64,000 nt of DNA. Source: Afipia sp. Its GTDB lineage: Bacteria; Pseudomonadota; Alphaproteobacteria; Rhizobiales; Xanthobacteraceae. Of this stretch, positions 44,367 through 53,413 are shown piece by piece. The notes under the pieces were generated by a model that did not search any database, was not told the DNA's origin, and saw nothing but the letters and a program-made list of their open reading frames with translations. The stretch is taken from the NCBI GenBank assembly GCA_024508675.1, contig JANINQ010000003.1:471382-535381 (forward strand). The letters are read 5' to 3'. The stretch's first letter is position 1. Each line of letters starts with the position of its first letter. A program made the translations under genes and the position numbers.

Positions 44367-45725
44367 ATGTTCGACAAGATCCTGATTGCCAATCGCGGCG
44401 AGATTGCCCTGCGCGTGCTGCGCGCGTGTAAAGAACTGGGCATTTCGACCGTCGCTGTGCATTCCACGGCAGACGCCAATGCGATGCACGTCCGCCTCGC
44501 CGATGAGAGCGTCTGCATCGGGCCGCCGCCGGCGAAGGACAGTTATCTGAACGTCCCCGCGCTTCTGGCCGCCTGCGAGATCACCGGCGCGGATGCGGTC
44601 CATCCGGGCTACGGCTTCCTGTCAGAAAACGCCCGCTTCGCTGAAATTCTCGCCGACCATAATCTGCACTTCATCGGCCCGAAGGCCGAGCACATTCGCC
44701 TGATGGGCGACAAGATCGAAGCCAAGAAGACCGCCAAGCGCCTCGGCATTCCGGTGGTTCCCGGTTCCGACGGCGGCGTCGGCCCCGGCGACGACGCCAT
44801 GGCGATCGCCAAGAGGATCGGCTTCCCCGTCCTGGTGAAGGCAGCCGCAGGCGGCGGCGGCCGCGGCATGAAGGTCGCGCAAACCGAAGCCGATCTTGCA
44901 CTCGCCCTATCGACCGCGAGCAACGAAGCCAAGGCCGCATTCGGCGACGGCTCGGTCTATCTCGAAAAGTACCTGACCAAGCCGCGCCATATCGAAATCC
45001 AGATTCTCGGCGACGGGCGCGGCGGCGCGATCCATCTTGGCGAGCGCGACTGCTCGCTGCAGCGCCGCCATCAGAAGGTGTGGGAAGAAGGTCCCTCGCC
45101 GATCCTCAACGCAGCCGCGCGCGCCAAGATCGGCGAGACCTGCGCCAAGGCGATGCGCGAGATGCAATATCTCGGCGTCGGCACCATCGAATTTCTTTAC
45201 GAGGACGGCGAGTTCTATTTCATTGAAATGAACACGCGCATTCAGGTCGAACATCCGGTGACCGAAATGATCACCGGCATCGACCTCGTCATCGAGCAAA
45301 TCCGTGTCGCCGCTGGCGGCGACCTGCCCTGCGCGCAGGAAGATATCGTCATCAACGGCCATGCCATCGAGTGCCGCGTGAACGCCGAGAACCCGGTGTC
45401 CTTCCGGCCCTCGCCCGGCAAGATCCTGCAGTATCATCCGCCCGGCGGTCTTGGCGTGCGGATCGATTCAGCCGTGTATCAGGGTTATGTGATCCCGCCC
45501 TATTACGACTCGCTGGTCGGCAAGCTGATCGTCCATGGCAAAACCCGGGGCGAATGCCTGATGCGGCTGCGCCGCGCGCTGGATGAAATGGTGGTCGATG
45601 GTGTCGAAACCACCTTGCCGCTGTTCCGCGGGCTGGTGCGCGAACCGAGCATCATCGACGGCGACTATCACATCCATTGGCTGGAGCATTATCTGGCCGC
45701 CGGCGACACCAAGCCGGCGTCGTAA
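44367..45725 (+). CDS. accC: Biotin carboxylase subunit of acetyl-CoA carboxylase
   Basis: A 452-residue ATP-grasp enzyme that carboxylates the biotin on AccB for the first step of fatty acid synthesis. The N-terminal MFDKILIANRGEIALRVLRA, the glycine-rich loop KAAAGGGGRGMK, and EMNTRIQVEHPVTE with ATP-binding and catalytic residues are all seen. Normal length (about 450). accA and accD are elsewhere. The next gene on the strand, the histidine kinase, begins 134 bases later and separates it from aat, which in several relatives follows accC closely. Confidence 0.95.
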   Translation: MFDKILIANRGEIALRVLRACKELGISTVAVHSTADANAMHVRLADESVCIGPPPAKDSYLNVPALLAACEITGADAVHPGYGFLSENARFAEILADHNLHFIGPKAEHIRLMGDKIEAKKTAKRLGIPVVPGSDGGVGPGDDAMAIAKRIGFPVLVKAAAGGGGRGMKVAQTEADLALALSTASNEAKAAFGDGSVYLEKYLTKPRHIEIQILGDGRGGAIHLGERDCSLQRRHQKVWEEGPSPILNAAARAKIGETCAKAMREMQYLGVGTIEFLYEDGEFYFIEMNTRIQVEHPVTEMITGIDLVIEQIRVAAGGDLPCAQEDIVINGHAIECRVNAENPVSFRPSPGKILQYHPPGGLGVRIDSAVYQGYVIPPYYDSLVGKLIVHGKTRGECLMRLRRALDEMVVDGVETTLPLFRGLVREPSIIDGDYHIHWLEHYLAAGDTKPAS

Positions 45726-45859
45726 GCCTCCTAAATAGCGCGTTCCAGACATGGAACTCGTGACTCATTTGCGCGTTAACCCCCGCCTGAGCTACGTATC
45801 GGGCTTCAGGGGTTGCACTTGAACTTCCAATCGACACGCCAAACATCCGCAGAGCACAC

Positions 45860-47398
45860 GTGACACGGGAAGCCTCCCGTCGGCGCACTCTTTGGCAAAT
45901 CGCCCTGCTCTCTGCGGGGTTTTTCGTGCTGGTCGCCATTAGCGTCATCTCAGTCCTGCTCGTGAACAAGGCGCGCGACGACAGTCGCTGGGTGGTCCAC
46001 ACCATCGAAGTCGAAAATCAGATTTCGACCGTGCTGCTCGACATCCGGCGCGCCGAAAGCGCAGTGCGTGGTTACTTGCTGACCACCCAACCCAAATTCT
46101 TGTCGGAACATGAAGCCGCCGTCCAACGCATTCCCTCCGGCATTGACCAGCTTGCCGCACTGACCACCGACAGCCCGGTTCAGGCCGAAAACAGCAAGCA
46201 ACTGCGCGAGGCGATCAATGTGCGCCTCGATGAGTTCAAAAGAGCCGTTGAGTTCGTAACGCGCAGTGACATCCCCGGCGGGACCGAGATGTTGCGTAAC
46301 GGCAGTAACGCTGCAGTTCAGCGGATCGGAGAGATTGCTTCTGCGATGCGCGCAGAAGAAGAACGTCTTTTCCAGACGCGCTCCGCTGCAGCGGATCGCA
46401 GCCAGACCCTTGCCGCGATCGTTACGATAGCCGGCTCCGGGCTGGTGCTGCTTCTGGCAGTCGCGTCGCTATTTCTGCTGCGCAAGTCGGCACGAGCGCG
46501 CGACGAAGCGGAACAGAGGCTGCGCGACTCCAATCTTAACCTCGAAGCCACGGTCGAAACACGGACCGCCGATCTTCGCGAAGCAAACGAGGAAATCCAG
46601 CGCTTCGCCTATATCGTCAGCCACGACCTGCGTTCTCCGCTGGTCAATATCATGGGCTTCACGAGCGAACTGGAAGAACTGCGGACCGATATCTTCACGC
46701 GCATCGCAAAATACAGCAAGGCAGCCGCAGCCACGCCCGCAATCCCCGACCCGATCGGCGATACAGACCCGGCTGAAGCGCCTGAACTTCAGGCGGAAGA
46801 CAAACAGCTTTCCCAGGACTTTTCGGAGGCGCTGGGCTTCATCAAGTCGTCGATCGGCAAGATGGACCGTCTCATCTCCGCCATTCTCAACCTGACCCGC
46901 GAAGGACGGCGGGACTTCAATCCCGTTGACATCAATACACGTGAACTGCTCGAAACGATCATCTCGTCGACGGCGCATCAGGCATCTGAAGCGAATGCGG
47001 AAATACGCCTTGAGCAGCTTCCCGACATCCAGAGCGACAGGCTGGCGCTGGAACAAATTTTCTCCAATTTGATTGATAATGCCCTCAAGTATCTCAAGCC
47101 CGGCGTACCGGGCGAGATCGTCATCAAGGGCCGCAGCAAGCTGGGGTTTCTCATTTTCGATTTCACGGACAATGGCCGTGGCATCGATCCGAAGGATCAC
47201 TCCCGGATATTTGATCTCTTTCGCCGCGCCGGCCTTCAGGATCGTCAGGGCCAGGGCATCGGCCTTGCCCATGTCCGTACGCTGGTGCGGCGCATGGGCG
47301 GCACGATCAGCGTCTCTTCAGAACTGAACAAGGGCAGCACGTTTACAGTGACCCTGCCTGCACGATGGAATTACGGAACGCAAGGAAAGCAAGTATGA
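45860..47398 (+). CDS. CHASE3-containing sensor histidine kinase
   Basis: A 512-residue membrane sensor. Transmembrane helices at about 13-36 and 185-207 enclose a periplasmic CHASE3 domain with DIRRAESAVRGYLLTTQPKFL. A coiled-coil follows, then HisKA with histidine 255 (YIVSHDLRSPLVNI) and the ATPase with NLIDNALKY and DNGRGID. About 70 residues between the H-box and the second dimerisation helix (ATPAIPDPIGDTDP) make a long linker, as in phytochrome-like kinases of this order. The start is a GTG at 45860. It overlaps the next response regulator gene (ATGA), so the three signalling genes form an operon. Confidence 0.88.
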   Translation: MTREASRRRTLWQIALLSAGFFVLVAISVISVLLVNKARDDSRWVVHTIEVENQISTVLLDIRRAESAVRGYLLTTQPKFLSEHEAAVQRIPSGIDQLAALTTDSPVQAENSKQLREAINVRLDEFKRAVEFVTRSDIPGGTEMLRNGSNAAVQRIGEIASAMRAEEERLFQTRSAAADRSQTLAAIVTIAGSGLVLLLAVASLFLLRKSARARDEAEQRLRDSNLNLEATVETRTADLREANEEIQRFAYIVSHDLRSPLVNIMGFTSELEELRTDIFTRIAKYSKAAAATPAIPDPIGDTDPAEAPELQAEDKQLSQDFSEALGFIKSSIGKMDRLISAILNLTREGRRDFNPVDINTRELLETIISSTAHQASEANAEIRLEQLPDIQSDRLALEQIFSNLIDNALKYLKPGVPGEIVIKGRSKLGFLIFDFTDNGRGIDPKDHSRIFDLFRRAGLQDRQGQGIGLAHVRTLVRRMGGTISVSSELNKGSTFTVTLPARWNYGTQGKQV

Positions 47399-47835
47399 GC
47401 CTGCCGGTTAAAATCATCATGATCGAGGATGACGAAGGTCATGCCCGTCTGATCGAGCGCAATATCCGCCGCTCCGGTGTCAACAATGAGATCGTGCCGT
47501 TCACCAACGGGACAGATGCCGTGAGGTATCTGTTCGGTTCGGACGGATCGGGTGCCGATCATAAGGATCAGGCGCTGTTGATCCTGCTGGACCTCAACCT
47601 GCCGGACATGAGCGGGATCGATATCCTGAAGCGGATCAAGGAGACCGCCTATATCAAAACCACGCCCGTCGTCGTTCTCACGACCACCGACGACGAGCAG
47701 GAAATCAAGCGCTGTTACGAACTTGGTTGCAACGTCTACGTCACGAAGCCGGTGAACTACGATAATTTTGCCAACGCCATCCGGCAGTTGGGCTTGTTCT
47801 TTTCCGTCATCAAGGTTCCGCCAGTTAAAATATGA
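47395..47835 (+). CDS. Single-domain response regulator (CheY/Rcp1-like)
   Basis: A 146-residue receiver domain without output domain. The phospho-acceptor is aspartate 66 in LLILLDLNLPDM, with acidic EDD at 11-13, and TTT and YVTKPV marking the switch threonine and lysine. Rcp1-like proteins of this kind are partners of histidine kinases with a long H-box linker. AAGGAA before the ATG at 47395 and ATGA overlaps with both neighbours indicate coupled translation. It may act as a phosphate shuttle between the CHASE3 kinase and the REC-HWE kinase that follows. Confidence 0.9.
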   Translation: MSLPVKIIMIEDDEGHARLIERNIRRSGVNNEIVPFTNGTDAVRYLFGSDGSGADHKDQALLILLDLNLPDMSGIDILKRIKETAYIKTTPVVVLTTTDDEQEIKRCYELGCNVYVTKPVNYDNFANAIRQLGLFFSVIKVPPVKI

Positions 47836-48920
47836 AACCTGCAGCACCTTTACTTCTCTACATTGACGACGACGCCGGTCTCGCACGGCTGGTCGAGCGC
47901 GGCCTGAAGCGGCAGGGATTTGCCGTGGAGCACGCGCCTGACGGCATGAGCGGACTGGCACGTATCCGGCAAGGCGGCGTCGATGTGGTGGCGCTTGACC
48001 AGCACATGCCCGGCCTCGATGGATTGGAGACGCTGGCCGAAATCCAGAAAATTGCCGCAGCGCCGCCGGTCGTCTTCGTGACTGCATCGCAGGACAGCAA
48101 GATCGCCATTACCGCGTTGAAGGCGGGTGCAGTCGACTATCTGGTCAAGGATACACAAGGCGAATTTGTCGCGCTCCTCGATGTGGCCGCCAAAGGCGCG
48201 GTTGAGCAGGCTTTGGTGCGCAAGGCACGCGATGACGCCGAGGCGGAAGTGCACGCATCGCGCGACCGGTATGCTGCCCTCGCGGCAGAGCGCGAAGTCC
48301 TGCTGCGCGAAGTCAACCACCGCGTCGGCAACAGTTTGCAAATCATTGCGTCGCTGCTTCACTTGCAGGCGAACTCGAGCACGGACGACGATGTGAAGGC
48401 GGCGCTGACCAACGCGATGGGCCGTGTGGCTGCAGTCGCGCAGGTTCATCGCCGTCTCTACACATCGCAGGATCTGAAAACGGTCATGCTCAACCAGTAT
48501 CTCGAAGCCCTGCTTGAGGATCTGCGGCGCTCCGCCGAAGGCAACAGGATGTCGCGCCTGACGCTGAAAGCGGAGCCGGTCGAGATCGATCCGGATCGCG
48601 CGGTCGCGATCGGCATCATTGTCAACGAACTCGTGATGAACGCGGTCAAGTACGCCTATCCGGATGGCGCGGGCCCGATCCATGTCGATCTCCGGTCGTG
48701 CAAGGACGGACTTGAGCTGGCAATTTCCGACAACGGCGTCGGCCTGCAAGTGAAGCAAAACCCACAATCCACCGGCATGGGGCAGCGGATCGTCAGCGCC
48801 ATGGCCACAAAACTCGAAACCAGGGCCGAGCGCGATCCGTCTCATTCGGGAACGCGCATTGTCCTGAAGCTCAAGAACGCTGCGCAACAACAAACGGCAC
48901 AGGTCGCCGGAGCAGCCTGA
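47832..48920 (+). CDS. Receiver-HWE/HisKA_2 hybrid histidine kinase
   Basis: A 362-residue soluble protein with an N-terminal receiver (aspartate 56, VVALDQHMPGLDG) and a C-terminal HisKA_2 kinase. The phospho-histidine is at 163 (EVNHRVGNSLQIIASLLHLQA), and the ATPase has NELVMNAVKYAYP and DNGVGL. Such REC-first kinases can be turned on or off by phosphorylation of the receiver. It is fused to no output domain. The start overlaps the previous stop (ATGA). It completes a three-gene relay; the final target of its phosphate is not in the window. Confidence 0.88.
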   Translation: MKPAAPLLLYIDDDAGLARLVERGLKRQGFAVEHAPDGMSGLARIRQGGVDVVALDQHMPGLDGLETLAEIQKIAAAPPVVFVTASQDSKIAITALKAGAVDYLVKDTQGEFVALLDVAAKGAVEQALVRKARDDAEAEVHASRDRYAALAAEREVLLREVNHRVGNSLQIIASLLHLQANSSTDDDVKAALTNAMGRVAAVAQVHRRLYTSQDLKTVMLNQYLEALLEDLRRSAEGNRMSRLTLKAEPVEIDPDRAVAIGIIVNELVMNAVKYAYPDGAGPIHVDLRSCKDGLELAISDNGVGLQVKQNPQSTGMGQRIVSAMATKLETRAERDPSHSGTRIVLKLKNAAQQQTAQVAGAA

Positions 48921-48957
48921 CGGTCGCGCAAAGCCGCGCAACCTGCTATGATGACGC

Positions 48958-49632
48958 ATGAGTTCGCGCGACACCGCTTCCTCCGAAATCACGCCAAGTG
49001 TCCTGCTGCGCGCCTATGCCTGCGGCATCTTCCCGATGTCGGAGAGCGCGGACGATCCGACGATCTTCTGGGTTGAGCCGGAACAGCGCGGCATCATCCC
49101 GCTCGACGGATTCCGTGTCTCATCGCGCCTTGCGCGGACTGTCCGCTCGGACAGTTTTCGCGTCACGGTCAACACTGCCTTCAAGCAGACCATTGCGGGC
49201 TGCGCCGCTCCGCAGCCCGGCCGTGACGACACATGGATCAACGGCCGTATCCGCGATCTTTACACGTCACTGCATGAGATCGGTCACTGCCACAGTGTCG
49301 AAGTCTGGCACGGCGACCAACTGGTCGGTGGCCTGTATGGCGTCAGCCTTGGCCGCGCGTTCTTCGGCGAAAGCATGTTTCATACTGAACGCGATGCATC
49401 GAAGGTCGCCCTTGTTCACCTCGTCGCCCGTCTGATCGCAGGGGGCTTTGTCCTGCTCGACACGCAGTTCGTCACCGATCATCTGCGCACCTTTGGTGCG
49501 GTCGAAGTCCCGCGGCGGCGCTACCGGGCCATGCTGGACGAGGCTGTGACGGGGCAAGGCGATTTCTTCGCCCTTCCTGCGCACCGGCCAATCACAGGCG
49601 CGGCAGCGCTGGCGTGTCTCACGCAAGCTTAA
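48958..49632 (+). CDS. aat: Leucyl/phenylalanyl-tRNA-protein transferase
   Basis: The N-end rule transferase that adds Leu or Phe to proteins with N-terminal Arg or Lys, marking them for ClpAP. The 224-residue sequence has [64 protein letters not shown] and [17 protein letters not shown], diagnostic of the family. In relatives it directly follows accC. A perfect palindrome GCAAGCTTAAGCTTGC spans its stop codon (49623-49638), between convergent genes, but with no T-run. Confidence 0.95.
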   Translation: MSSRDTASSEITPSVLLRAYACGIFPMSESADDPTIFWVEPEQRGIIPLDGFRVSSRLARTVRSDSFRVTVNTAFKQTIAGCAAPQPGRDDTWINGRIRDLYTSLHEIGHCHSVEVWHGDQLVGGLYGVSLGRAFFGESMFHTERDASKVALVHLVARLIAGGFVLLDTQFVTDHLRTFGAVEVPRRRYRAMLDEAVTGQGDFFALPAHRPITGAAALACLTQA

Positions 49633-49647
49633 GCTTGCTGAAAAACA

Positions 49648-50625
49648 TTATCGCTGGAACGGCGGGAACGGGTTCGGCGGCGGCAAGGGCCGCTGAGCCG
49701 GCGGCTGTTTGGGCCGCTGCTTCGGCTGTTGCTGGGGCGGCGGAGGCGCAGCCTTCGGCGCTTCCTGTTGCGCAACAGTCGCCGACGGTCCCTTACAGTC
49801 GGTCAGCCAGATGTCGTAAATCGGATGCTCGACGCCATGCAGGCCGGGGCTGGCCGCGAACATCCAGCCGGAGAAAATCCGCTTCACTTCACCCTGCAGG
49901 GTGATTTCATCGACCTCGACGAATGCGTCGGTGTTGGCGGCTTCTGTCGAAGGCCGCGTGTAACAGGCCTGTGGCTTGACCCGCAACGCGCCAAACTGGA
50001 CGGTTTCTCCCATCTCCGCATCGAACTTGATGATGCGGCCGGTGATCTTGTCCAGACCCGCGAACACCGCCTGCTTGTTGACGATTTTCTGCGCCGGCGG
50101 TTCGGTCACGACTTCATCGCCCGGCTGCAGGGTTGCCGGCGACGGCGGCGCTCCGCGCGGCTGCTTCTGCCCCGGCGGCAATCCCGGCAACGGATTTGCC
50201 GTGGCGGCATTCGGCGCGCCCTGTCCCGGAGCGGGCTGTGCCGTTCCCGGCGGTGGCGGCAGGGGCTGGGTCTGAACATTGCCAGGCGGCGGCGCGCCCT
50301 GCCCCGGAGGCAGCGGACGGTTCGGCGTCGGCAGCAGGCGGCCCTGCGGCGGCAGGTCGGGGACTTCCTCTTCCTCGGGCTCCTGGATCGGTTCGCCGCG
50401 CTGGATATTCGCAGGCGGCCGCGGCCGGTCGGAAAAGATATTGCCGATCTGGGCATGAACAGGCGTCGCAAACGCGATCAGCGATGTCGCGATCAAGGCA
50501 GCGAAAGAAACGGTGGCAGCGATCCGGAGCATCGGTTGCGGCGTCACGACAACACGATGCGATGACGTGCGAAGCGGCTTCCGGAAAACATCGTGCTCCA
50601 CACCTGTCGGAACGATCACGTTCAT
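49648..50625 (-). CDS. DUF2155-domain protein, proline-rich, exported
   Basis: A 325-residue protein of unknown function. A DUF2155 core (about 170-280) has KITGRIIKFDAEMGETVQFGALRV and EVKRIFSGWMFAASPGLHGVEHPIYDIWL, where the conserved SPGL-x8-YD stretch stands. The rest is Pro/Gln-rich. A signal-like helix (MLRIAATVSFAALIATSLIAFATPVHAQ) begins at residue 32, so either the first 31 residues form a cytoplasmic tail or the real start is 50532. The ATG at 50625 has a close GAGA site; the inner one has none. It neighbours the NDUFA12-like gene, as in many alphaproteobacteria; the function of the pair is not known to me. Confidence 0.8.
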   Translation of the reverse strand: MNVIVPTGVEHDVFRKPLRTSSHRVVVTPQPMLRIAATVSFAALIATSLIAFATPVHAQIGNIFSDRPRPPANIQRGEPIQEPEEEEVPDLPPQGRLLPTPNRPLPPGQGAPPPGNVQTQPLPPPPGTAQPAPGQGAPNAATANPLPGLPPGQKQPRGAPPSPATLQPGDEVVTEPPAQKIVNKQAVFAGLDKITGRIIKFDAEMGETVQFGALRVKPQACYTRPSTEAANTDAFVEVDEITLQGEVKRIFSGWMFAASPGLHGVEHPIYDIWLTDCKGPSATVAQQEAPKAAPPPPQQQPKQRPKQPPAQRPLPPPNPFPPFQR

Positions 50626-50770
50626 GATCTCAAAATTGATCCGGCCCCAATAAGCGATTCAACCGAATCGGCTGCGCGTCATTCTACAGACAATGAGCGT
50701 CGCGCATGTGTGGGTTAACACGCCGAATAAGGCGGGGAAAGGGCGCGGTCCCGCCGTTGAGGTGGCGCTG

Positions 50771-51181
50771 TTACTGTCCGGGAGTCCAGGCCTGATAATC
50801 GCCGGTGGCCTTCGGACGGCGACCGCTGGCCAGCGTCGAGCCCGACGGACGATAGGCGGCAGGCGTGCCCGTCATGTTCGAACGATGCGGCTTTTCCCAC
50901 TCGCGCGGCTTGTAGTCGATCTCGGTCGGAGGCGTATCGACCGTGTGATGGAGCCAGCCGTGCCAGGCCGGCGGCACGCGCGTCGCTTCGGCATAACCGT
51001 TATAGACCACCCAGCGGCGCTCGAAGCCAAGGGTCGGGTCGATCTTGCCGCCGCGTGTCCGATAATAGGTGTTTCCGCTCTCGTCCTGCCCGACGACTTC
51101 GCCGAACCGGCGGGTCCAGAGCTGCGTGCCGAACGTCGTTCCGTTCCACCACGTGAAAAAGCGCAGGAAAAACAGCTTCAT
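50771..51181 (-). CDS. NDUFA12-like NADH:ubiquinone oxidoreductase subunit
   Basis: A 136-residue homologue of mitochondrial complex I subunit NDUFA12 (B17.2), an accessory subunit kept in alphaproteobacteria. The sequence GTQLWTRRFGEVVGQDESGNTYYRTR, followed by RWVVYNGYAEATRVPPAWHGWLHH and PTEIDYKPREWEKPHRSNMTGT, matches the family throughout. I start at the ATG at 51181 (MKLFFLRFF); the frame is open further upstream. This and the DUF2155 gene are an adjacent pair on the minus strand, 145 bases apart. It should sit on the peripheral arm of complex I; no nuo genes are in the window. Confidence 0.9.
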   Translation of the reverse strand: MKLFFLRFFTWWNGTTFGTQLWTRRFGEVVGQDESGNTYYRTRGGKIDPTLGFERRWVVYNGYAEATRVPPAWHGWLHHTVDTPPTEIDYKPREWEKPHRSNMTGTPAAYRPSGSTLASGRRPKATGDYQAWTPGQ

Positions 51182-51344
51182 GGGAGCGAATCCGAACTTG
51201 GGCAAAAGAGCCGCAGGGAGGCTTTTTGATGCCACTGCGCGGCCCGATTGTCCAGCGCCAACAGCAACTTGGTGCGATGCATGAACCTCCGTCCGGCCTG
51301 TGCGTTGACGTGGTCCGCCGCACAGTTCCACCGGATTTTCCGCA

Positions 51345-52496
51345 ATGCTCGAGACCATCAAGTATAGCTATGCAGACATCCTGCACACGCTTCTGCGTTT
51401 GCCTGACTGGCTGGCGGCATCTGCACTTGTCGCCGGCGGCATTGTTGTTGCGCTGATCGCCAATGCGCTGGTGGTGCACACCGTCAGGAATACACTCGGC
51501 GTTCGTCATCCCAAGACCCGCTCACTTCTGACCCGCAGCAAGGGTCCGCTACAGCTTGCGTTCATCGTGCTGGCGCTCAAGCTGGTGGTCGGCATCGCTC
51601 CGATTGGCAATGCAGCCGCCGTTATGTTCGGCAACATTCTCAGCGTGGCGTTCATTGCGCTGCTGGGATGGACCGCAATCATCGCGGTCCAGATCGGATC
51701 GCAGATCTATCTGCGGCGGTTCAGCCTCGATGCCGAGGACAACCTGCTGGCGCGCAAGCACGTCACGCAAGTCGGCATCCTCAAACGCGCCGCCGACACG
51801 TTGATCGTCATCATCACGGTCGCCGCAGCGATGATGAGTTTCGAACAGGTCCGCCAGTATGGCGTCAGTCTGTTCGCGTCGGCTGGTGTCGCAGGTCTTG
51901 CCATCGGTCTGGCGGCCCGCCCCCTGCTCTCGAACCTGATCGCCGGCGTGCAGATCGCCGTGGCGCAGCCGATCCGGCTGGACGACGTGGTGTTCCTCGA
52001 AGGCGAGTATGGGACCATCGAGGAAATCACGACCACCTACGTGGTTATCAAGCTATGGGACTGGCGGCGCATGGTGGTGCCGCTAAGCTACTTTATCGAA
52101 AAGCCCTTCCAGAACTGGACGCGGGAAACCTCCGCGCTGATCGGTTCGGTGTTTCTTTATGTCGACTACACCGTGCCGGTGGAGAAACTGCGCGCGAAGC
52201 TAATGGAGGTGGCGCGCTCCTCACCGCTCTGGGACGGACGCGTGGTTGTGCTTCAGGTGAGCGATGCCACCAGGGACAACACCGTTGAATTACGCGCGCT
52301 GCTCAGCGCGCGAAGCGCGCCTGCCGCGTGGGATCTGCGCTGCGAGGTGCGCGAGAAGCTGATCGCCTATCTGCAGGAAGAATATCCGCAGGCACTCCCG
52401 CGAACCCGGCAAGAGTTCGTGGGACGCGGCGAACTTGATCGCGCCGAATTGCCGCGGCCTTCTCTGGTGCCTGATCACCATTCTGTGTCGGGCTGA
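51345..52496 (+). CDS. MscS-family mechanosensitive channel
   Basis: A 383-residue small-conductance channel that releases solutes at hypo-osmotic shock. Three to four transmembrane helices in the first 170 residues lead into the pore-lining helix, SAGVAGLAIGLAARPLLSNLIAGVQIAVAQPIRLDD (split here as helix and beta-domain start), with the Gly/Ala packing of TM3. The cytoplasmic beta domain has GTIEEITTTYVVIKLWDWRRMVVPLSYFI, the family signature. The length matches short MscS variants with an extra helix. It is divergent from the NDUFA12-like gene, 163 bases away. Confidence 0.9.
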   Translation: MLETIKYSYADILHTLLRLPDWLAASALVAGGIVVALIANALVVHTVRNTLGVRHPKTRSLLTRSKGPLQLAFIVLALKLVVGIAPIGNAAAVMFGNILSVAFIALLGWTAIIAVQIGSQIYLRRFSLDAEDNLLARKHVTQVGILKRAADTLIVIITVAAAMMSFEQVRQYGVSLFASAGVAGLAIGLAARPLLSNLIAGVQIAVAQPIRLDDVVFLEGEYGTIEEITTTYVVIKLWDWRRMVVPLSYFIEKPFQNWTRETSALIGSVFLYVDYTVPVEKLRAKLMEVARSSPLWDGRVVVLQVSDATRDNTVELRALLSARSAPAAWDLRCEVREKLIAYLQEEYPQALPRTRQEFVGRGELDRAELPRPSLVPDHHSVSG

Positions 52497-52628
52497 CACT
52501 GTTTGGGCGCAATCCGTTCATGCTGCATTGGGTTGGCGCATGCGAGCCTCCAACGTGAAACTTTGGAAAGCACGGAACATCCCGGTTTCCCTTCCGTTCT
52601 TTCATGAAGTTCATCCGGAGTTCGACAA

Positions 52629-53249
52629 ATGATCAATCTCAAGGTTCTCGGTGCAGCAGCGCTTCTCGCAGTCGCTCCCGCACTTGCATCATCCGTCGCC
52701 GACGCCCGTCCCGGCGGCGGCTTCTCGCGTGGCGGTGGAGGCGGTGTCGCAGCATTCCGCGGCGGCGGTGGTGGTGGCTTCCGCGGTGGCGGCTTTGCTG
52801 CCCGCCCGAGCTTCGGCGGCGGCCCGCGTGTTGGCGGCTTCGCAGGCCGCGCAGCCTTTGCAGGTGCCGGTGCGGCCGCCCTCGCCTCACGCCCTGCTTT
52901 CGCCGGACGCCCGGTCGCTCAGCTTGGCGGCGGACGTCCCGTTGCGCAGTTCAATCCCGGATGGAACGGCAACCGGCATTGGCGCGGACGCCACTGGCGC
53001 GGTTACGGCTACGGCATTGGCGCAGGTCTCGCGCTGGGCGCCCTCGGCTCGTCGTACTACTACAATGACCCCTACTATTACGACGATACCTACGCCTACG
53101 CGCCGGACGCCTATGTTGACGACGGGCAGTATGCCGCCGCTCCGGCATCCGACAGCGATGCGGCTTACTGCGCCCAGCGCTACCGGTCCTACGACCCCGC
53201 CTCGGGGACTTATCTGAATTATGACGGCAACCGTTACCCCTGCCCGTGA
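52629..53249 (+). CDS. BA14K-family secreted glycine-rich protein
   Basis: A 206-residue exported protein. Signal peptide 1-26 (ending SVADA); then Gly/Ala/Phe-rich repeats (FRGGGGGGF) up to about 120, and a Tyr/Asp-rich part. The last 28 residues, beginning AYCAQRYRSYDPASGT, form the BA14K motif of a lectin-like immunogenic protein of Brucella. The function in non-pathogens is unknown; it is probably a surface or periplasmic protein. It shares this C-terminal motif almost exactly with the next gene (53414-53842). Confidence 0.82.
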   Translation: MINLKVLGAAALLAVAPALASSVADARPGGGFSRGGGGGVAAFRGGGGGGFRGGGFAARPSFGGGPRVGGFAGRAAFAGAGAAALASRPAFAGRPVAQLGGGRPVAQFNPGWNGNRHWRGRHWRGYGYGIGAGLALGALGSSYYYNDPYYYDDTYAYAPDAYVDDGQYAAAPASDSDAAYCAQRYRSYDPASGTYLNYDGNRYPCP

Positions 53250-53272
53250 GACCCAATAGGCTAACCTGACGG

Positions 53273-53311
53273 CTTCCGGGGCGTGTTCCGAATGCGGAAC
53301 CGCCCCAGAAG
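53273..53311 (+). other. Stem-loop between the two BA14K genes
   Basis: Paired segments GGGGCG (53278-53283) with CGCCCC (53301-53306), and GTTCCG with CGGAAC, form a long hairpin with an AATG loop; flanking CTTC and GAAG extend it. It lies 24 bases after the first BA14K stop but lacks a T-run, so it may stabilise or attenuate rather than terminate. Confidence 0.5.
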
Positions 53312-53413
53312 CGCCTGAATCCACACGAACATTACAGGCCTCTGGATGGCGGCCGCGCATTCCGCGCGGCCTTCCAGTTCAGAGTGATCGATGCGGGCTT
53401 CAGTGAGGAAATC

